Below the pieces are notes generated by a model, which had not been told where the DNA came from, searched no databases, and worked only from the letters and a program-made list of their open reading frames with translations. DNA of 64,000 nt from Agapetus fuscipes (lineage: Eukaryota; Arthropoda; Insecta; Trichoptera; Glossosomatidae), in contig OX637352.1 of the NCBI GenBank assembly GCA_951799405.1, positions 16,254,820 through 16,318,819 on the forward strand, in the 5' to 3' direction. A program made the position numbers and the translations under genes. Each line of letters starts with the position of its first letter. Position 1 is the stretch's first letter. Of this stretch, positions 10,013-21,204 are shown in pieces.

Positions 10013-10990
10013 TAGGGAATGCAATCTCGCGAGATTTTAGACCTAGCCGAGATCTCGCGAGACCGTAAAGCCAGTCTCGCGAGATTACGAGATTTCCGAG
10101 ATCTCGCCCAATTGGGTATTTTTACTAAAAACATTCGCTAATAGGTACTATTAATTCCTCTTATTGGTTTTTTAATATATAAGATATATATAACAATTTT
10201 TTTTTAACAAAGATCAGCCTTCTGCAGTGTTAAGAACAAAAAACTCAAAATAACACAAAAATAACACTTCGAAATATAGCAAAAATCATACTTCTGCAGT
10301 ATTATGAACAAAAAACTTAAAATAAAAATAAAAAAACTTCGAAATATAACACTAAATCAGCATTCTGCAGTATTATGAACAAAAAACTCAAACCAAAACA
10401 AAAAAACACTTCAAAATGTAACACTTATTCAGCTTTCTGCAGCATTTGTAATTTTTAAGGATATGTAAGTATTATTAAACAGTGTTATTAAAAGGATAAG
10501 TTATTTTTGAAAGTGGCTTCTCAAAAAATACAGCATCTCAAGGGTTTCATCTGATAGACAACTCCTGATTTTACAGGCCAAGTACCCCGCGGCCGAAAAT
10601 GCTCTTTCTGCCTCTACACTAGTCGGAACCACAGTCGACAAACAGTTGTGTACAAACTGAAGGAGTTCACCTTTAACCCCTCCAGCTTCATACAAATTCA
10701 TCTCTTTTTTAATGAGTATCTCCAATGAATTTGCAGAATTTGTTGAACGATTGGGCTTTTTCAATGCTGTCAACAGTGTCAACGATTCTTGTAGCCACGA
10801 GTAGTGCCTACAGCATGCGCAGAGCAGTTCGCGCGCAACCGCGCTACGATACACACACTGATTTTGCTGCGCCACTCAATCTCGCAATCTCGCGAGATCT
10901 CGTACAAAAATTGAACGAGACTCAGTCTCGCAAAATATGGACGAGATCTCGCGAGATCCTGATCTCGTGAGAACGAGATTGCATTCCTTA
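10013..10990 (-). mobile_element. hAT transposon, internally deleted, with perfect 8-bp target duplication
   Basis: The ends are TAGGGAATGCAATCTCG and, inverted, TAAGGAATGCAATCTCG. GTGTGAAC flanks both sides (10005-10012 and 10991-10998). Both subterminal regions are dense in the palindrome TCTCGCGAGA, probably the transposase-binding sites. The body keeps only the C-terminal dimerisation part of the transposase. Confidence 0.92.
10501..10875 (-). pseudogene. hAT transposase C-terminal dimerisation domain remnant
   Basis: The open frame contains PTSVEAERAFSAAGYLACK and LYFLRSHF, the hallmark block of the hAT family dimerisation domain (S-x-x-x-E-R-x-F). The catalytic N-terminal part is absent, so the element cannot make an active transposase. 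Its frame is intact for about 120 codons, so it may be recent or retained. Confidence 0.85.
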
Positions 10991-11078
10991 GTGTGAACTT
11001 TGATGTCGATCGGATTAAGGCTGCCTCCCTAATATGTGTTAACAAAAATATTCCTGTCCTATTCTCTTGCATTAGGGG

Positions 11079-11335
11079 TGGCCGGTACTTTTGCAGATGC
11101 GTCTCCACTTTTTTCTGTCCTTGCATATCTCTCTCATCTCTTCAACATCTTTCATACATACTCTTCTCTTATTCTCACTCTGCAGGTTCCATTCTTTCGC
11201 AATCTCACCTATTTGGTCTATCCATTCATTTCTTGGTCTTCCCTTTCCACGTTTTCCTATGGCATATCCTCTGTACACTTTCTTTGTTAGTCGTTCATCA
11301 GCCATTCTTTAACGATATCCGAACCATCTCATTGT
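11079..11335 (-). pseudogene. LINE 3' end, sister of the 4590 copy
   Basis: The frame has DERLTKKVYRGYAIGKRGKG and NEWIDQIGEIAKEWNLQSEN. The 3' end GGCCACCCCTAATGCAAGAG lacks the tandem tail. Confidence 0.75.
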
Positions 11336-11339
11336 GCTA

Positions 11340-12004
11340 TTTTATACTTTTGTGCCATTTGGCTAGATTCCATATGCACACGCCGGGTAGCGTGTTCCCA
11401 TTCCACCACGCAAAAGGAATGATCACTCACACATGCACACGGAAGTATTGCAGATGAGTGAACCTAGCTGAAAACCAACTGTTATCAAATAGCTATATAC
11501 TGGCACACAAGCAATTTAATGCACATACACAGTTATGAGTGTTGAAAATTGATAAAAAAGACAGCTTGATTACATTTAATGAAAAGTTGCAGTTTTTTTT
11601 ATTTAATTTCTATATAAATGACTCTTGAAAATGACGACAGTCGAAAGTACTCGAGGATAAAATAACAAATATTAAAAAAAGAAAAATACTTACGTTATAT
11701 AAGAAATTCAATAGATGAAGATGAATTTTCACTAAGTAAATGCACAAACCTTTATAAGTTAAAGGTATTTCGTTTCGATATCGAGGTAGAATTGAATTAT
11801 AGCCCAATGTAATGAATTCGCTGCAGATTGTATTAAAAACTTTATAAAATTGGATCAGCAATTTGAAAAAATCGAAAGTTCACCAAAAACAGCACGAAAA
11901 TGTTCTCGAAAAGCAAAAATATATTTACTAGTACAGTGAAACCCGTGTGCATGTGTGAGTGAACATTCCTTTTGCGTGGTGGAATGGGAACACGCCGCCG
12001 GGTA
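11340..12004. other. AT-rich stretch without recognised features
   Basis: No open frame with coding character was found. The sequence TCCATTCCACCACGCAAAAG near 11400 recurs inverted at about 11970-11990 (CCTTTTGCGTGGTGGAATGG) with GTGTGAGTGA beside it. So 11380-11995 may be one inverted-end element of about 610 bp. Confidence 0.45.
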
Positions 12005-12285
12005 CTGGTAGTACTAATCTAATCTAATCTAATCTAATCTAAGTTGCAAAGATATCTTACATTGGAGAATCACATTACATGCATTCTCACAACCAGACAC
12101 GTACAAGTTCGCGCTTGCACATGCCTCATGTGAACCTACAACATAAAAACCAAATCTCAAATGGACATACACCCTGCAACTCTTGCCGTCCTTCCCTGAG
12201 ACAGGGGTGACATTGGCAAAGTGAACCATTTTTACAGCATGGGTGGTCAGCCGCATACCAACCTATAAGGCAAGGAACATAAATA
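12005..12285 (-). repeat. GATTA-tail LINE 3' end with TCTAA microsatellite
   Basis: ATCTAATCTAATCTAATCTA at 12016 is the tail, inverted. The conserved body runs to CCTATAAGGCAAGGAACATA at 12282. Confidence 0.85.
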
Positions 12286-12685
12286 AGTAAAAACATGTTT
12301 CTGTATGAAAAACCTTTTATTTGAGAATATTACCAATTGTTTTACAAAAAATACACCTATTATATATGCAACCCGCATTGCAGAACTGCTTCCATTATTG
12401 CATACATGTTCTCTATACCTTCAATTAATCATCTAGTATAAAAGTTTTAAGAATATATCATAGAATGTGCCATGAAACACGACAATAGGTATACAACAAC
12501 ATAAAAAAAAGACATAAGATATTTTTCAGTTGACAGTTTTCTTTGACGGTTGCCTGGAAACTTTGAACAAGACCTCGTTTATAATATTTTGTATGAAGAG
12601 GATGCACTGCCTATTTCATTTATGTTGGTCGATGATTAGAACCCTGTTTTAGATATTTTTATGTATTTGATTTTAAAATTAGATT

Positions 12686-12950
12686 GTCGGTGTTATGGCC
12701 TAGGGGCAAAGTGCGCAGATCTTTCTAGCGTGTTTGCAATAGAACAACGTTGGTTCGATCCCCGCTTGGGATCATTCGACTATAACTTTGACCCTGGTTC
12801 AACAGATGTTATTGGGTAATTATTTATTAATAATTCATTAAAATACACAATAATGAATTATTAATTGATGATATTAATACCTGTTTCTGGCCAGGCATAA
12901 TAGGTTGGTGAATTGCATTCCTCTTCACAATTTTTTTTTTAAAAGTGCGC
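12686..12950 (+). mobile_element. Type C tRNA-derived SINE
   Basis: CTTTCTAGCGTGTTTGCAAT, B box GGTTCGATCCCCGC, then GACCCTGGTTCAACAGATGT. About 90 percent like the copy at 9597 by eye, with a shorter tail. Confidence 0.8.
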
Positions 12951-13102
12951 ACTAGGGCGTCATCTTCATAAAAACGAGATTTTGATATAATCAGTTTCCA
13001 GGCAGCTGTCAAAAACAAATCATTGTTATTTTACGTTCCTTTTTTGACGTAGTATGTCCGTATGATATCTTTTATTAAGATCAATGGTCACTACCTCTCT
13101 CT

Positions 13103-13395
13103 AGACCGGTCCGTAGTCTAGTGGTAAGAGCTTCGGATTTGTAAACGGAAGGTCGTGGATTCGAATCCCGGCGGAGCACAAAAAATATACGATTTATATT
13201 TTCAAATATGCTCTTCGCTTGGTTGAAAAAATCATATACATTTACCAAAGACCGGTTACCAAAGGTTCATCTAGCCTTACAACAACTGGGTCTTGCTTGA
13301 GAATTGCCACTTTATATAGCGACACGACACACAAGCTCGCAAAGGGCTCTAGAGGTGTGATTCACACAAAAACAGCGCTCACCAAATAAATCATA
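13103..13395 (+). mobile_element. Type A tRNA-derived SINE
   Basis: GACCGGTCCGTAGTCTAGTG at the head, B box near 13157, and AAACAGCGCTCACCAAATAA at the end. It lies just beyond the 3' end of the alanine-rich gene. Confidence 0.88.
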
Positions 13396-13474
13396 CTATT
13401 ATTTTATTCCTACGTACATAGACCATCCTATAGTAAAATATGTAAGATTGACGGTGTTTTGACCGTGATCCTAT

Positions 13475-16400
13475 TCAAGCCCACGGAAGCAGCAGTCCAT
13501 GGACAGGGGCAGCGGTGGTAAGAGCTGCAAGGGAGGCTTCTCTGGCCGCCATGGCTCTGCTGGCGGCTGCAGCAGCCTCAGACCTCTGGATGACCGACAG
13601 CTTGGTGGACTCCAGGTCTGGAAACCAAGACAACATCAAGGAATTCATTATATCCAGTGTCTTAAAGCATAGGCAACACAGCACACAATACAACACTATA
13701 CAACTAACAGTCCTGCTTTAACAAAAGATCGGCACATGAACCGCCACATCAACACTCACACATCTGCGGCACTCTTACAACTCTCAATTTTCTGAAATCT
13801 AGGGAGTCTCCCGCACAGGATGTATTTTTAAAAAATACCAGTTCGTAGTCTACAATTTAAAGCTCTAGACTTGTAATCGCATAGTTGTGGGTTCGATCTA
13901 TAAAAAGTCCGAGGAGACGCTTTCGGCATGGAAAGCAAGCATTCCAACAACTGAACTATCGAGCTATTGGCTATTTTATGTAGTTCACATGCAGCATGTG
14001 TAAGCGCGAATTTATACGTTTCTACTTGTGGGCATGCATTCAATATGAATCTTAAATGTTGTTAATCTTTGCAACTCGCCAGGATGATCGAGGGGATAAG
14101 GCGCTGGCACTCTAATTTGGGTTATTGACACTAACGCCGGTTCGAGCCCGGACTTGTCCTATCGACAATAACTTCGACCCTGGGCTAGAAGTCTCATCAC
14201 CACGGTAATTTTTACCTACCGAATATCGGTAATATTTTTATGAAGACTAATCAGCTGTTCACTTGCGGCCATCTTGGATTGACAGGTCTTCATACAAATA
14301 TTACCGATATTCGGTAGGTAAGAATTACCGTGGTGATGAGACTTCCAGCCCAGATTTCCTTCCCGCTATGCACCACTCTCACCTGCTTGGTGGATGTGCT
14401 GGGCGGCATGGTGCGCCGCGTGCTGCAGGGCGTGCGCCGCCGTGGCTTCCCGCTGAGCGGCCTCTCTTTGAGCCGCTGCCACCCGCGCCCCAGCGGCAGC
14501 GGCGCCGGCAGCGGCTCTCACAGCGGCCTCAGCGGCATGGCGGGCGGCGTCACGCAGACGGGACACCTGTTCCTCACTGCAACACCAACAAAACACCATC
14601 AACAATGCTGTGTAAAAAAATAAAGTATTGTATGCTACTGCATGTAATTAGTCATTGTGACACTCGTGCTTTATTAGAAGGATGGCTTTGTTCCTCACTG
14701 CAACATAAATAAAACACCATCAACAATGATGTCCGGCGTCTAGAAGCTTAAATCCCTGGAGAAGTGAACTAAAAAACAAGTATGGTATGCCATTGCATGT
14801 AATTAGTCATTGTAACACTCGTGCTATGTAAGAAGGATTGCTTTGTTCCTCACTGCAACATCAATAAAACACCATCAACAATGATGTCCGGCGTCTAGAA
14901 GTTAAATCCCTGGAGAAGTGAAGAAAAAATATGTATTGTATGCCACTGCACGTAATTAGTCATGGTAACTCTCGTGTTATGAAATAAAAATTGCTCTGTT
15001 CCTCACTGCAACATCAATAAAACACCATCAACAATACTATACACATGCTAGCATTGAAATTCTTGAAAAAGTAATGTGTGAAAGTACTATTATGTTACTG
15101 CACGTAATTAGTCATTGTAACACTCGATCTATCGATAAGTTACACATTAGTGCCATCTAGCCAAATGCATGCAAGTCTAGCTAGACGTGATTCTGAAAAA
15201 ACTACATTCGAAAAATCCGCACACGCCAGATTCTTCAGTTCTTCAGACACGTTGTCCGTGGCAAAAAGGATCGTTCACCTGTTCATCACTCAGTGATACA
15301 CTGCAACACCAACAAAAATCTGAATAGGAGCGTTAGGCTTTCACTGCTATCGGTTGACACTGGAGAGTTGCTTTTAGTGATGTGTAACATAATTTCCGAA
15401 ATATTTGCGTGTTTAAAGTAGAACCTACGTTTTTCCAACCTTGGAGTGACATCACGAAACGGTGCTCTATCATCATTACCAATAGTCTATACATTGAATC
15501 AGCTATCGATCGATTCTGGTATCCCACAAGGTTCCAACCTGTCTCCAACACTCTTTCTTCTACACATTTTTTTTTTAAATTGATTTTTGGAAAATAATGC
15601 AATCCACCAAACAATTTTGCCTAGCCAGTTGTCTTCATGCGAAAGCAGAAGTTTGTGTGCATGCAACGGCATCTGTAAAACCAGGGTCGAAGTTATCGTT
15701 TTGAGATTCAAGCCAACGTTATCCGGTTCCAAAAAAACTGACTTGATCCCCGCGGCCATAACACCGACAATCATCATAATCATAATCATCGACATCAATG
15801 ACTTACTGACCTGGCTTGTATGGCATGGCTGGCCTCCGCTTCCTTGTGCGCCGCCAGCCTCTGATGCTGGGCAGCCGCGCTCCTGGCTTGAGCAGCCTGG
15901 TGCTGCGCCCTCCTGACTCCTTCAGCAGCGGCCCTGGCAGCAGCCACGGCAGCGCCAGCTTCCACGCTGCTCCAGGGTGTGGAGGCAGCTGGCCAGGCGG
16001 ATGGAGAGGAGGACCAGCCTCCTGCAGGCCAGGGGGACGGGAACCAGGGAGCGCCTGCGGAGATGTCTGCAACAAATGGATATCAGGTGATTGAAGCACT
16101 ATTCTGCTAAATTCCTTACACTTTGGATATCAATCCAAGTCGGAGCTTGCTAGCGCTTGCGAAAGAGCTCTATTGATATAAACAAAAATCACAGTACACC
16201 TTATTTTTAGACACGAATCGCTATCTCATCGCCTTAAGGTTGTAAGGAGTTTAGCAGAATAGCGCTTCAAGATTCTTTCCGTATAGGTATAATTCTATCA
16301 ATCTTTAATCTATGTGGCAAATATAGTTGAAAAATTCATAAACCTTTACCAATGGCCGGTCACCAAAGGTCCATCCAGCCTTACAGCAACTGGGTCTTGC

Positions 16401-19400
16401 TTGAGAATTGGCGCTTTGTAGCGACGACCAAGCTCGTAAAAAGTCCGGTCGATAGCTCATTTCTAAGAATGCTTGCTTTCTATACTGAGAGCAAGGGTTC
16501 GATCCCCACCGAGGGTGTCAGAAATGATTTTCCGTTTTGGTGTTTATTTGAAGCCCAACATACATACGTACGTTAACTCAACCTTCACAAGAAATGAGAA
16601 CCAGCCTCCTCAGGAGCTGGGAAACCTCCACTTTAACTGAAGCGGTTGGTGTAAGGCTGGCCCCCTTATCCGTAAAAATAAATAAGTTACGAATCGCCAC
16701 ATGCGACTCCTTCGGGGATAACGCAGGCGAGAAGTTACACTATATGTGTTGCAGTGGCGAAGGGTGCCATTCAAGCCAATTTCCATCGGTTTCCCGTTTA
16801 AAATGAGGCAAAAATGATAATAATACAGTAGACTGCATGGTTTCAATGGGGGAAAAATACGTATTGTTTCTTTGGTTTTAAATGTGTTTTTTTACTTTGT
16901 GCCTATATATTTTTAACTACTTTGTTACATCAGTTTAAAAGGGAAGCCGATGAGAACCGGCTTGTATGGCACTCTTCGCCACTGATGTGTAGCTTAGTTG
17001 CTTTGCATCACATTGACAATATTTAATGGATAAAGGTAGTTTGGAGGTTATAGTTACCGGTGAAGACCCCGGAGTCCCAGGCTGACGCAGGGAGGACCAC
17101 GGACCGCTTTCCTGTGGTCTTCTGCTCTCCCAGACAACTGCTGACAACTGCCAGCATCACCAGGCAAGATAACATCTGTAGACAACAAGCAAACACCAGG
17201 AGTAAGATGATGATAAAAACGCAACGCAACTAAGCTACACATACTTAACTTCTTGCCAGCGTTTCCCCGAAGGGGTCGCATGTGGTGATTCGGGACCTAT
17301 TTATTTCTACAGGTAAGGGGGCCGGCCTCATACCAACCAATTTCAGTTGAAGTGGGGGTTTCCCAGCTCCCGGGGGGGCTGGTTCTCATTTCTTCTGAAG
17401 GCTGAGTAATAAGGTGGATCGCTGTATGTATGGAAAAAATTAAAAATCATTTTTTCGTAATTGCGTTATGCAGAACAGTTGCTCTATGGGGTAAGTATCT
17501 GATATAAAAAAAAATCTTATCAAAATATTAATTTATTATACTGCCCCAAGTCATCAGAAAAATTACAAAAACACATAAAACTACTCATTTTTACCCCTGT
17601 GTTTAAGAATCAAGTATTAGATAAAATCAAACGAAATATAATTTTGTTTCTTTAAAATGAATGAAATAGTTATCATTACGTGTTTGGTATCTTGTAATTT
17701 GAGAGGGATGGGTGGAGGCACCCCCTAACTTTGTTACTCCGCGCAGACGCGCGTCACCAATTCGGTGCTCTCAGAGATGTCACTATAGTTGTACGCTACT
17801 CATATTTTTTGCACATACAAATTTACGAGAGATCTTAATTGTATTTTTAATATATCAGCGTGTTAATGCAACAGATTGGCTTCATTTAACTATGCAAAAC
17901 ATCTTAAAGTACAGATAACTGAAAAATATACTGATTGATCAAAGAACCAAAAGATAAATGATCATAAGGAGTGTTGATTTGAAAACTGCTGCGGGAAATT
18001 TAAAAAAAGCTGAACCGGAAACAGAAATATGAACCATACGAAGAAAAAGCTACAAGTTCATTGCCAAATCTGTCTGACCTATCAACTGATGTCTCTCAAC
18101 AACCAGTCTCAACAGTAATAGTAAAACTAGCACTTCAGAGACCGCTATCTCAAATTTCGTATTCATATTCATTAAAAAATATTGACCTTGGCATACTGGA
18201 AAAACCTGTGGATAAATTTGGTATTTCCAATAAGGCTGAAGCTGCTCTTGTTTTGGCAACAAAGCGTTGGTATTATTTCAGACAAATATTCATCCAAAGT
18301 TTTCGATCAAAATAAAATTAGAAGAGCCCGTGAAAAGCAAATAACTAAGTTCAGCGGTGTGACCATTGATTTTAATTACTAAGATTTGGGTTAATACTTT
18401 GATGGACGTAAAAATAAAACCTTTAATATAGTGGATCATAAGAGAAATATAATTATAGAGAAGCGTATTAGTTTACTTAAGGACGCAAGGTCACAGTACA
18501 TTGGTCATATTTCTTTAAGCACTGGAAAAGCAGCAATAATAAAAAGAAAAATTATGGATATTTTAATCAGTAAAGATATCAATGTCATCCTTTTTGCTGT
18601 AATCGGACGTGATAGAACTATTGTTAATACAGATGGAATTGGTAAATTCATTCCAAAAAACTTAAAATATCTAGTAAAACCGCTGCAGTGGTGTATTTGT
18701 CAACTCCATGCCAACGAACTGCCGCGCCAATTATTTGAATATATTGATGGTTGTACAATTGGACTAAGAAGTTACTCTGGACCCATAGAAAAGGGATTAA
18801 AAAGTTATGAAGAGCTTCCAATAGTCTCGATTCTAACTATCCAATGTGATCTACCTATTGAACGGAGAATAACTATAAAGTCTGGATATTGTTCTCAAAG
18901 CTTATTAAAAAGAAACACTGGAAAACTAGTGCATTCAAGATGGCTCACAGAATACTACGGCTTTATGTTTTTTTTTTTAACCATCTGACAAGCTGTTAAT
19001 ATTATCAATTATATAATGAAAGTGGATGCTCTTATGTGGTCTTACATCAAAACTAACCACATTGCATTAATGGTGCTAGACACTTACACAAGACAATCTA
19101 AATGTCGCGATATTTGACAGATAATTTAAAGCAGATACTACATCCTGCTATACAGAGAAATGGATATTTCAATCATATAAAAAACATCTTACTTGCTTTG
19201 CCTTTTTATGAGTTCTAGCCTTGTGAAGAATATTGAAACGCGACGGGAAATAATTTTGAGAATTCGAACTACGATCGGCCAAAACTTGATTTTGATGCAG
19301 ACAATTATAAAAAACCTTATAAACTGGCACGAAAATAATGTGGCCAAGCCGCCTGTTACAAAATTTATGAACGGTGAATTAACATCACGTTATTAAGAAT

Positions 19401-20893
19401 ATCCACCGCTTGTTGACGAACTAATCTCAAGCCATTTCCATTTTCCTTTCTACACGTTAGCCACTGAAAGATTAGTAAAAATTGTAACAAAAACTTCAGC
19501 TGCTGTTTGCGGTCTAATCAATTCATTAAAAGAAACCTGGAATCGCGAAAAATAATGCCTTTTTTCAATTTAAAGAAAGATTACCAATTCTCTTAAAATC
19601 ACTATTTTCTAGACTTCTGTTGATTGCCATTTTTTTATTTTTTTTTGCCATAAAAGGGTCTTTTTTCTATCATTTATAGAAAATCATGCTTTGTGCTTAA
19701 ATTTGAACTTCATTTTACTTCAATTTTTTTTTCTTAATGAACAAAAAAAAATGTTAAGTATATAGCAGTTTTTATGATTTTTATTAACTTTTCGAGGCTT
19801 TGGGGCAGTATAAGATCAAATATTTCGACCTTATGGTGGTACAATTTATTGTTTGTATTGATATAGAGCAGCTTTTTGCCAAACGCAAAATCGAAATTCC
19901 CAAAAAAACGATTTCGATCCACCTTACTGAGTAAGCCTTTGAGATTGAACCCTTGCTCTCGGCATGGAATGCAAGCATTCTACCAATTGAGCTATCGACC
20001 TTTTTACGAGCTTGATCGTCGTCGCTACAAAGCGCCAATTCTCAAGCAAGACCCAGTTGCTGTAAGGCTGGATGGACCTTTGGTGACCGGTCATTGGCAA
20101 AGGTTTTATGAGTTTTTCAACCCAGTGAAGAGCAAATTTGAAAATATAAATGGTATATTTTTTGTGCTCCGCCGGGAATCGAACCCACAACCTTCCCATT
20201 CAGAGTCCGAAGTGTTACCACTGAACTACCGACCGGTCATGATGATGATGAATAATAATGAGTTCATTTGTATGGCGCCTTTTCCTGACCCTTGGTCATC
20301 CCAAAGGCTTGGGTTGTGGAGGTGGGAAGAGGTGGGTCTTCAGCTGCCTCCTGACAACCACCTCACTATCTATGGTCCGCAGCCTGTCAGAAAGCGGGAG
20401 AAAACAGCGAGAGATATCTCATGGAACGACCGAGTCACCAACACATCCAATCTAATCTAAGTTGCAAAGATATGTAACATTGGTGGTTCACATTATATGC
20501 ATTCTCACAAGCAGACACGCTTGCACATGCCGCATCTGAACCTACAACATAAAAACCCAAATCTCAAATGGACATACACCCTGCAACTATAGCTGACCTT
20601 CCCTCAAACAGGGGTGACATTGGCAAAGTGAACCATTTTCTACAGCATGGGTGATCAGCCGCACACCAATCTATAATTCAAGGAATATACCATCTAATCT
20701 AATCAAATCTAAGTTGCAAAGATATGTAACGCACACCCTGCAACTCTTGCCGACCTTCCCTGAAACAGGGATGACATTGGCAAAGCGGACCATGTTCTAC
20801 AGCATGGGTGGTCAGCCGCATACCGATGGATAGACGGTATGGATGCAAATAAAGAAGAAAATAAGAAAAAGTCCTTACATTCATACTGAGCAT
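13475..20893 (-). CDS. Secreted Trp/Pro- then Ala-rich protein, possibly cuticular, five exons
   Basis: Coding exons are 20893-20879, 17175-17058, 16066-15811, 14576-14383 and 13617-13475. They total 726 nt, or 241 residues plus TGA, and all introns have GT..AG ends with compatible phases (0, 1, 2, 1). Exon 1 encodes only five residues (MLSMN). Exon 2 completes a signal peptide (MLSCLVMLAVVSSCLG) and carries a KR site. Exon 3 begins with a Trp/Pro/Ser/Gly segment (residues about 49-78). It then becomes alanine-rich with Arg, Gln, Glu and His and predicted helical, through exon 4 and half of exon 5. The C-terminus is hydrophobic (HGLLLPWA). A tiny first coding exon before a signal-peptide exon is typical of insect cuticle-protein genes, but I see no Rebers-Riddiford chitin-binding motif. 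A structural cuticle or secreted coat protein is the likeliest role, by inference. Exons 3 and 4 are GC-rich compared with the flanks. The first intron contains a 2.5-kb transposon and composite SINEs. Confidence 0.8.
14181..14352. mobile_element. Foldback/MITE with about 65-bp arms
   Basis: The left arm (TCTCATCACCACGGTAATT, then TACCTACCGAATATCGGTAA) is inverted at 14286-14352. The loop contains CAGCTGTTCACTTGCGGCCA, which also occurs near 374-395 and, inverted, at 59150. The right end is 30 bp from the exon 4 donor of the alanine-rich gene. Confidence 0.75.
14569..15040. repeat. Intronic repeats carrying copies of a 3' splice site
   Basis: TGTTCCTCACTGCAACA and AAACACCATCAACAAT recur at 14569, 14689, 14844 and 14997, the last two spacings about 154 bp. 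The first copy contains the real exon 4 acceptor of the alanine-rich gene. Each further copy repeats the pyrimidine tract, the TTGCAG and the first exon bases. Confidence 0.85.
16325..16765 (+). mobile_element. Composite SINE, 5'-truncated type A fused to type B
   Basis: TTGAAAAATTCATAAACC to GACCAAGCTCGTAAAAAG is type A. GGTCGATAGCTCATTTC with B box GGTTCGATCC starts type B, which runs to AGTTACACTATATGTG. The same fusion order is seen in six other copies. Confidence 0.8.
17410..19926 (+). mobile_element. DNA transposon of unnamed family, 2.5 kb, with 8-bp target duplication
   Basis: Perfect 12-bp inverted ends TAAGGTGGATCG and CGATCCACCTTA are flanked by CTGAGTAA (17402-17409, 19927-19934). 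The insertion splits a composite SINE. Plus-strand frames inside encode pieces of one decayed protein (18061-18382, 18431-18988, 19193-19396). That protein has KYIGHI-like, PLQWCICQLHANELP and RSYSGPIEKGLKSYE motifs. The motifs resemble, from memory, an uncharacterised protein found in many copies in arthropod genomes. The 8-bp duplication suggests an hAT-like mechanism. Confidence 0.85.
18061..19396 (+). pseudogene. Decayed transposase-like gene inside the 2.5-kb element
   Basis: Three frames in the same direction are broken by stops and frameshifts. The best piece (18431-18988) has a conserved-looking core with IGHISLSTGKA, VIGRDRTIVNTDG, LVKPLQWCICQLHANELP and SILTIQCDLP. Gaps and in-frame stops show it is dead. 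No DDE residues can be assigned by eye. Confidence 0.65.
20238..20446 (-). repeat. CR1/L2-like LINE 3' end
   Basis: On the minus strand it ends AAAGGCGCCATACAAATGAA then ATTATTATTCATCATC. The same GCGCTATACAAATG-plus-ATT ending closes the LINE at 21775-21815. Confidence 0.65.
20450..20860 (-). repeat. Two adjacent GATTA-tail LINE 3' ends
   Basis: A copy at 20450-20690 is followed by a shorter, deleted one at 20692-20860. Both have CTGAAACAGGGATGACATTG or a close match, inverted relative to the family. They lie just inside intron 1 of the alanine-rich gene. Confidence 0.8.
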
Positions 20894-20953
20894 TTTCAAG
20901 GCTAGGCAATTCTTCAATTCACAAGTACCTCACTGTACTGGCTCTTCACAGCT

Positions 20954-20990
20954 GACTGATACTCTCTGTGACTCTGCTCCACCTTTTATA
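20954..20990 (-). promoter_or_regulatory. TATA box and initiator of the alanine-rich gene
   Basis: On the minus strand TATAAAAGG begins at 20990. The arthropod initiator TCAGT occupies 20959-20955, so +1 is about 20957, 33 nt downstream. The 5' leader is about 64 nt before the ATG at 20893. The fit supports the five-residue first coding exon, which ends at a GTAAGG donor. Confidence 0.65.
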
Positions 20991-21204
20991 GCAAGGCAGA
21001 ACCCTCTAGTGGTGTTGGCCATCCATCCAGTCCCTTAATTATTACCCAGCTGCGCCTTCGGAGTGCTTTTACTTTCATCTCGGTGCAAGAATTTGTGATG
21101 GAGTGAAGCTTTCTTATGCCCTGCCATAGGCAAACACGCGGCATGCAACAGTCTTGCATGTTTCTTAAAGAATCGTTCTTGCATAGCTGCTACATCGCCA
21201 CTTT

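Larger units (their letters stand above)
17222..20237 (-). mobile_element. Composite tRNA-derived SINE (type B plus type A), split by the 2.5-kb transposon
   Basis: 17222-17409 is the 3' part of type B, ending in GTTGC repeats. 19927-20237 carries the type B tRNA head and a fused type A copy (B box GGTTCGATTCC on the minus strand). Removing 17410-19926 and one CTGAGTAA restores one continuous element. It lies in intron 1 of the alanine-rich gene, 47 bp upstream of exon 2. Confidence 0.85.

Noticed and set aside
15587..16094. Plus-strand frames of about 100 codons over the GC-rich segment at 15.8-16.1 kb
   Set aside because: They are shadows of exon 3 of the alanine-rich gene on the opposite strand, which has matching splice sites and phases.
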